From: Phoronis australis
Lineage: Eukaryota; Phoronida; Phoronidae
Direction: 5' to 3'
Assembly (NCBI GenBank): GCA_002633005.1
Contig: NMRA01000278.1
Coordinates: 407,406 to 471,405 of the forward strand
Length of the DNA stretch: 64,000 bases
Below, piece after piece: positions 54,901 to 60,900 of this stretch. A model generated the notes under the pieces. It ran no database searches. It saw only the letters and a program-made list of their open reading frames with translations, and had not been told where the DNA came from. A program made the position numbers and the translations under genes. Within the stretch, counting starts at the first letter, position 1. Each line of letters begins with the position of its first letter.

Positions 54901-57900
54901 GAACTGACAATGTGTTGTTGTTTGAGGCCACGACAGGCACACAACATGGCTACAGCAGGGTCAAATAAAACTTATTGAGCTTGGCTTTAATTGTAGCAAT
55001 CTGACAGTTATTGCACCGTCTACAGATCACTTCCTCTTTGTCAGAATGCAACATTTACCTTGGCCATGTTGAGGTTGTACCGAATGAACCCACGGAAACA
55101 GACTTGGAGCCTGAACATATCCAGTTTAATGTTGAGGATGCCAACATTAGCCTCAGCATAAGCAGTATCGTAGATGTCAATCATAAACATGCCTTCAAGG
55201 GGTTCTGAAACATCGAGTATATAACGTGTTATAGATGTCAATCATCAGAAGACATGCCTTCAAGCATAGGTTCTGTCACAAGCTGTATTTGGTCAGTCAC
55301 TAAAGGTTGATCAACTCAAGAACTTGAGCAACTTAACATATCGCAAATACTTATGTGGCCGCTAGCTACCTAATCCAACTTAAACAACCTTGGAAAATGG
55401 AGCAAGTTGCACCCAGATCAGGGTGATGTAAGTTACCTGACTGTGTGACCAGGCATCTGATGCGAGACGAAAGAAAACAAAATTAGGTCATCCACCTTTG
55501 TTAATTGCGATACACGTGGCGGAGACTTCCTAGTTGCTCAACTGTGTAACCCTGGATTACCAATGATTACAAGAGGCCAACAAACACTTCTGGTGACAAT
55601 TTATCACTTTTCGTGAAAACACTCCAGTACAGTTGGTTTACCATAAATTTCATTTCATACATTAGTTTTCAAAACATGACAAATTTTTTCTCAAAGTTAT
55701 TCAAGTTCCTTAGTCCACTGAAATTTTGGCCAAATTGTTTAGAAAATGACAAACAGTAAAAAGAAGTTTGACTAAAGCAAACATTAAAGTTCCAGGTGAC
55801 AGAGTAGTTTTGCAAAGTTTCATCCTGAACACTGCTTCAGCACAACTCACTCAAGTCCAAGAACATCTTGTTGCGCAGAATCACTCCAAATGATGCTCCA
55901 ATGTCCGTACTCCCAATCACTTTGGTCCAAGAGAAGCCAGGGATTTCAATCTCCCAGTGGAGTCCCTTTTCAAGAAACTCCTGCACGCTGCGTTTGTGTT
56001 TATTGGATGGTATAACTAACGAAGAGTTACGCCTACAAATTTTATAAGACTTGCATTTTTATTTAACGGCATCAGGAATTCAACCAACCAGTCATCACTG
56101 CAAATTGTTAGTCTGGGCTCAACTATTCTGCTATTCGTACGGGGGTAATAAAACAATTATATTCTCAGCCAGGACCATAAACTGTTTTAATGGCTATGTG
56201 TATAGTTTACACAGTCCAACTAGGACACTCGTATGGCTAAGGAAACTGTTCCTAAAGAACTGCTTTCACTAACCTTGCATGTTAATTTCAAATGGTCTGT
56301 TGTGCATGAAGGACACCCATTATTTAGAACCATTGGCAAAATTCTAAGCCACTAAGCAGACCAGTCAACACCCCTCAAATTCAAAATGATCATGCTGATT
56401 GTTTTTGAACAGGATCCCAGCCAATGAGCTATATTGTCATACAGAATATGGCATAGTGTGTTTTGGGACAAGATTCCTGACAATAAGTTAAGTCCAGAAA
56501 ATGTTACGTTAATTTTCTGCTTCTTGGGTGGGTTCGCAGCCAATAAGTTAGAGTGTGGTTCAAAAAATGATTTTTTTCCAGTGGTATAAAAAAGGCAGCG
56601 CCCAGACATCTGGAAGATGTCAAGTGGCTTTTGCTCTAAAGGGGCGCAGGTTTTGGGAACTATGTGCCTGATAGAATAATTGAGAAATTGTCACAAAAAC
56701 AATCAAACTTTCGCACTGTGTTGCATTTACTGTACAAGATGGCAGCTGACAATTTACGCACAGAAAATCTTACACCTCAGACTGGTTACTGGATGGGATT
56801 GCAAATGACCTATGCCTTGAACAATAAGCAATGCGAAATCTGCGATGGATTTTGATAAATGTCCATTTTACAAAATTTATGGACTTTACTGGCAGTGGCA
56901 ACTAAACATTATTATTTCAAGCTGAACTGACCTTGAACTCCAATTATGTTCAATGCAACACTTCTGCAAGATGTGGCTATCATTTTTGGTCAACTTTTTT
57001 TAACCCGAACAAAAACAACGGCTAAAATCATCACGTGTTTATTTTTAATTTAAAGACTGACTATGATGCAATGATGTTTTGTTCAAAATCACTCTCACCA
57101 GATCTGCTCACTTGACAGTGGAAATTTAACTTATAACCGCCATATTTTGAACAAAATTGAGAACACTTTACAAGGTCCCTTTTTGAGACATTAACATGAT
57201 AATGTATCCAACAAAGGGTACTTGCCTGTATATGATATCTCTCTGAGAATCTGTCAGTTGATAACGCTTGGGATGTTCTGTGTACGTTCGGTAGGAATGT
57301 TGGCGGACGACTTCATTTTCGTCATGGAAACATAGAGTGATGAGAACCTCGGCTGCCTATAGGTAAAAAGCAAATAATATCTCATTATGTGACTCAAGAG
57401 AATTTTTTTCTACGCTGCCGAGCATCACAACTCTGAAATTTGATAACGTTATTGATACTGCTGTTTTGTCATGATTGCATCTCGATTTTTTCTGACAAAT
57501 TTTACAAAAAGACAGGGTCATGTGATCTAATTTACATCAGATCAGTAAAAAGTCAAAACTCAAATTCTACCAAAATTTCTACTTTCACCACCAGGTGTCT
57601 GGAGAACACTACGCACTCCAGCGGGCTATTACCTCATCATGTGGATAGAACTTCATTGCGCTCATTGCGGCCCTACGCCATGCCGAGTGACCCTGGTTTG
57701 GCTCTGCGTATCTCTTGAACAGCTTGAACGAAGTGTGATGCGCAGCGTTGCCTAGAGCATGCAGCATAATCATGCCTGTGTAGTACTCATAGTCATAGTC
57801 CATGTCATCAGCAGAGCGCTTGGTGCGATCTGAAAAACCAACAAGACAACCGATGACTGTTTTAATGGTGGTATTCCAAGAGACAGGCTGGTGGCAACAT

Positions 57901-60900
57901 ATGTAGCACCTGGTCTCAACCAATACACAAATGGAAGTTCTTTCTAAGCTCAAAAACCAACTCCAATCTGACTGGATAACAATTTTGAGACCAATTTAGT
58001 AAAGTATGGTCTAAATCAAAAGAAGGCAGGTTTATAATCGTTGTATCTTGAAGAAAAATGTTTTAATTCCATTAACCATAAGACTTATAACACATTATTT
58101 CATAAATAACGTAGTTCAGAAAGCAACACGTTGAATACTTAAAGCCTTAAAGCATACCATTATGATGCTCCAACCAGGAGGTAAGATGGCCGACAATCTG
58201 AGCAGCTCTCGCTGGGTTGGTTTTGTTCAGACTTGATGCCATGCCACCCAAAGTGAGGCAAGCGCGTCGGAGCGTCTCTGTCTCATTGGTTCTGTTCGGT
58301 AGTACTATGTCTATACCTATATAGAAAACACAATGGTTCTGTTCGGTAGTACTATGTCTATACCTATATAGAAAACACAATGGTTCTGTTGGGTAGTACT
58401 ATGTCTACAGCTATATAGAAAACACATATTTGGTTCTATTGGGTAGCACTATGTCTATACCTATATAGAAAACACATTACATGGTTAGAGAAGTTGATTC
58501 TTAAACGAAAAAAATAAAATTTTGTTGAGCACGTTGAATCCAGTTTTGGTGATTTCTCTTAAAATTTGTCCTGATACCAATCGTATTCGCCGAAATAACC
58601 GCCCATGCCACTATAAGCGCCCCCCCTAACGTTTTCAGACTTTGCTAAAATAAGTGCCCAGTCCATGAACGTGTACGTGAGAAAAATGCCTTACCTACAG
58701 TCCCATAATTCTACAGTAACGCCTTCAATTTATCAATAATATCCGACATACCTGAAAAAATCATTGTGCGCAAAGTTTGTACACCACGAGCCTCACCGCG
58801 ATGTCGGTGTTTAGCCGTAAGTATACACTTCAAACTTCCGCCGTACCCCAAAAAGAATGCAAAAGTTTTGTTGATCTTGCGAGGAATGTGTCCCACTATG
58901 GTCTGGCCTTTCAGGACAGACGCAGCGTACTTGTCAACGGGATTGTATTGACTATTTCCTGCCCTCAACAGGAATCCGAATTTCTTTGTACACGTGAAAA
59001 CCACGAATCGAAGATTAATAAAAAATTTGACCACTGTTAAAAGCAAGTGGCCTGGAAGCACGCGCTACATGTACCTGTCATCAAAGACATTAGTCGAGAA
59101 CTATCCATTCATGAAACGGGTAGCATAGCATCAGCAAGAAATAAAAACTGGCACTATATTTAGACAGTTTCTAACACCATCAAAAAATTTTGTGTCATTT
59201 TTAAGAGGGATTGTTTGATTAATCATACCTGTTGTTCTTAAAGCCAAATATCCGATAAAATGACCACTGAAAGTGAATGCTTACACACCCTCCAAGCGAA
59301 AAATAACTGTCAGACAGTCACGTACGCATGCAGACACACGACGACTAATGTGGGCCTTAACGAGACAACTGTCAAACGTTTTTTCAGCAGATGAGACTGG
59401 CAAGTGCTGAATGAAACACGTTCTGCTTTACTGCTTGTGCTAATTTCTTTATATACGATGCACTTCTAGCTCATCAGACAGCGTTCCAGTACTCTGGCAA
59501 ATAAACTCTAGTGACTCACACGCGCTCCCTTACTCACACGCACAGACGAACTTCAAAACAAACGTCACGTTACAACAACATGTGTGTTCGTCCAGAGATT
59601 TTTCTCGTGTTGCCGGGTCAGCCTATACGGTCACAGGATGGCACGATCTAGCACAGATTTGGACTAAACTTGCCGTTAATCCCGACTACACGGGAACTCA
59701 AAAATCTTAGGGGTGCTATTAGAAAAACTTGAGGAAGATTTCAGGCAATTTGCTTGAGTCAAAAATACTTTTATTCAAGCATTCAAATTGTTATTATCAA
59801 CGATTGCAAGGCAGTCAGTCGGCGAGTTTTCGCCCTGGGATTTCAGCATAATATTAATCTGTAAAATGATCGTAATTTAACAACAACGTTTGATAGTAAT
59901 GCACTACAATTTAGTAGAAAGTCCGTCATAGGTTACAGATAGGTCACAGAGTGTAAATATGATGAATCTTAGCTTCCGATTTCACCCCTTTCGGAGACCA
60001 GGTTTCAACTGCCTTAGGTTACAATAAGCGCACCCGTCCCCCCGAAACGAAATTTTCTAAGCGCCCTGAGCGGTTATTAGGGCGAATATATAATAAGTAC
60101 CTCATCTAAAAGATGTTTAGTTTTACGTAGTACCAAGCACAGTGGGTGTGTAAAAATAGCTTATTTTCCAACTTAAAGGAATAAAATTAAAAATTATGCC
60201 GCATCAATACTCAATGGCCCCCATGTATTGCTAAAGATGTCATTTTTTACAACAGTAGGGCTACTAAAATTAACATTGAATATGAGCTTCATTTTATAAA
60301 CAACTTCAGTCGGGAACTGTATACCAAAACTCTTACCATGGTTCTCAAACTTTTTCCCAAAACAGAGATCCTCCACAGCCTTGACTGCAACCTAGTGGTA
60401 ACAAATGCAAACAAAATAAGAGCCAACAGACAAACATGAATGAAACGAACACTGATTACCTAATAAACATCCAGGGCATGGCCCAATCATGGGAAACTAG
60501 AAAACGAATTACATTTCTCTTTTATATAGAGCCAAAACTAAAAAATCGCATCAAATTTTTTTACCAATTAGTGCTAATTGATTTAATTAAACTGTTATAC
60601 AAAACATGTCCATATTAGACAAAAAGTTAATTCGCTAATGTCGACAAATGTCATTACCTCAATGGGGTGCTCGAGAACCAGGAAATGGAACAGCGCTTTC
60701 CGCATTTCCTCTGTGTCCTGATTTGGATTGTTAAACACATACTTTAGTATCATTCGCTGGGAGATGGGTGTGTCCAAGCGAGCGATCATGTCAATCATCA
60801 CGTGGCGGTCATGGTAACAGACCGTTCCATTCTCGCAGTTGGGGCGGATAGTAAGGTACTTCTCAGCCACCTTCACAATGCCTTCATCATTGAGCGCCTT

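Noticed and set aside
57222-57223. GT donor (CAA|GTACCC) for exon 8 instead of the GC donor
   Set aside because: It would end in phase 0, while exon 9 requires phase 2.
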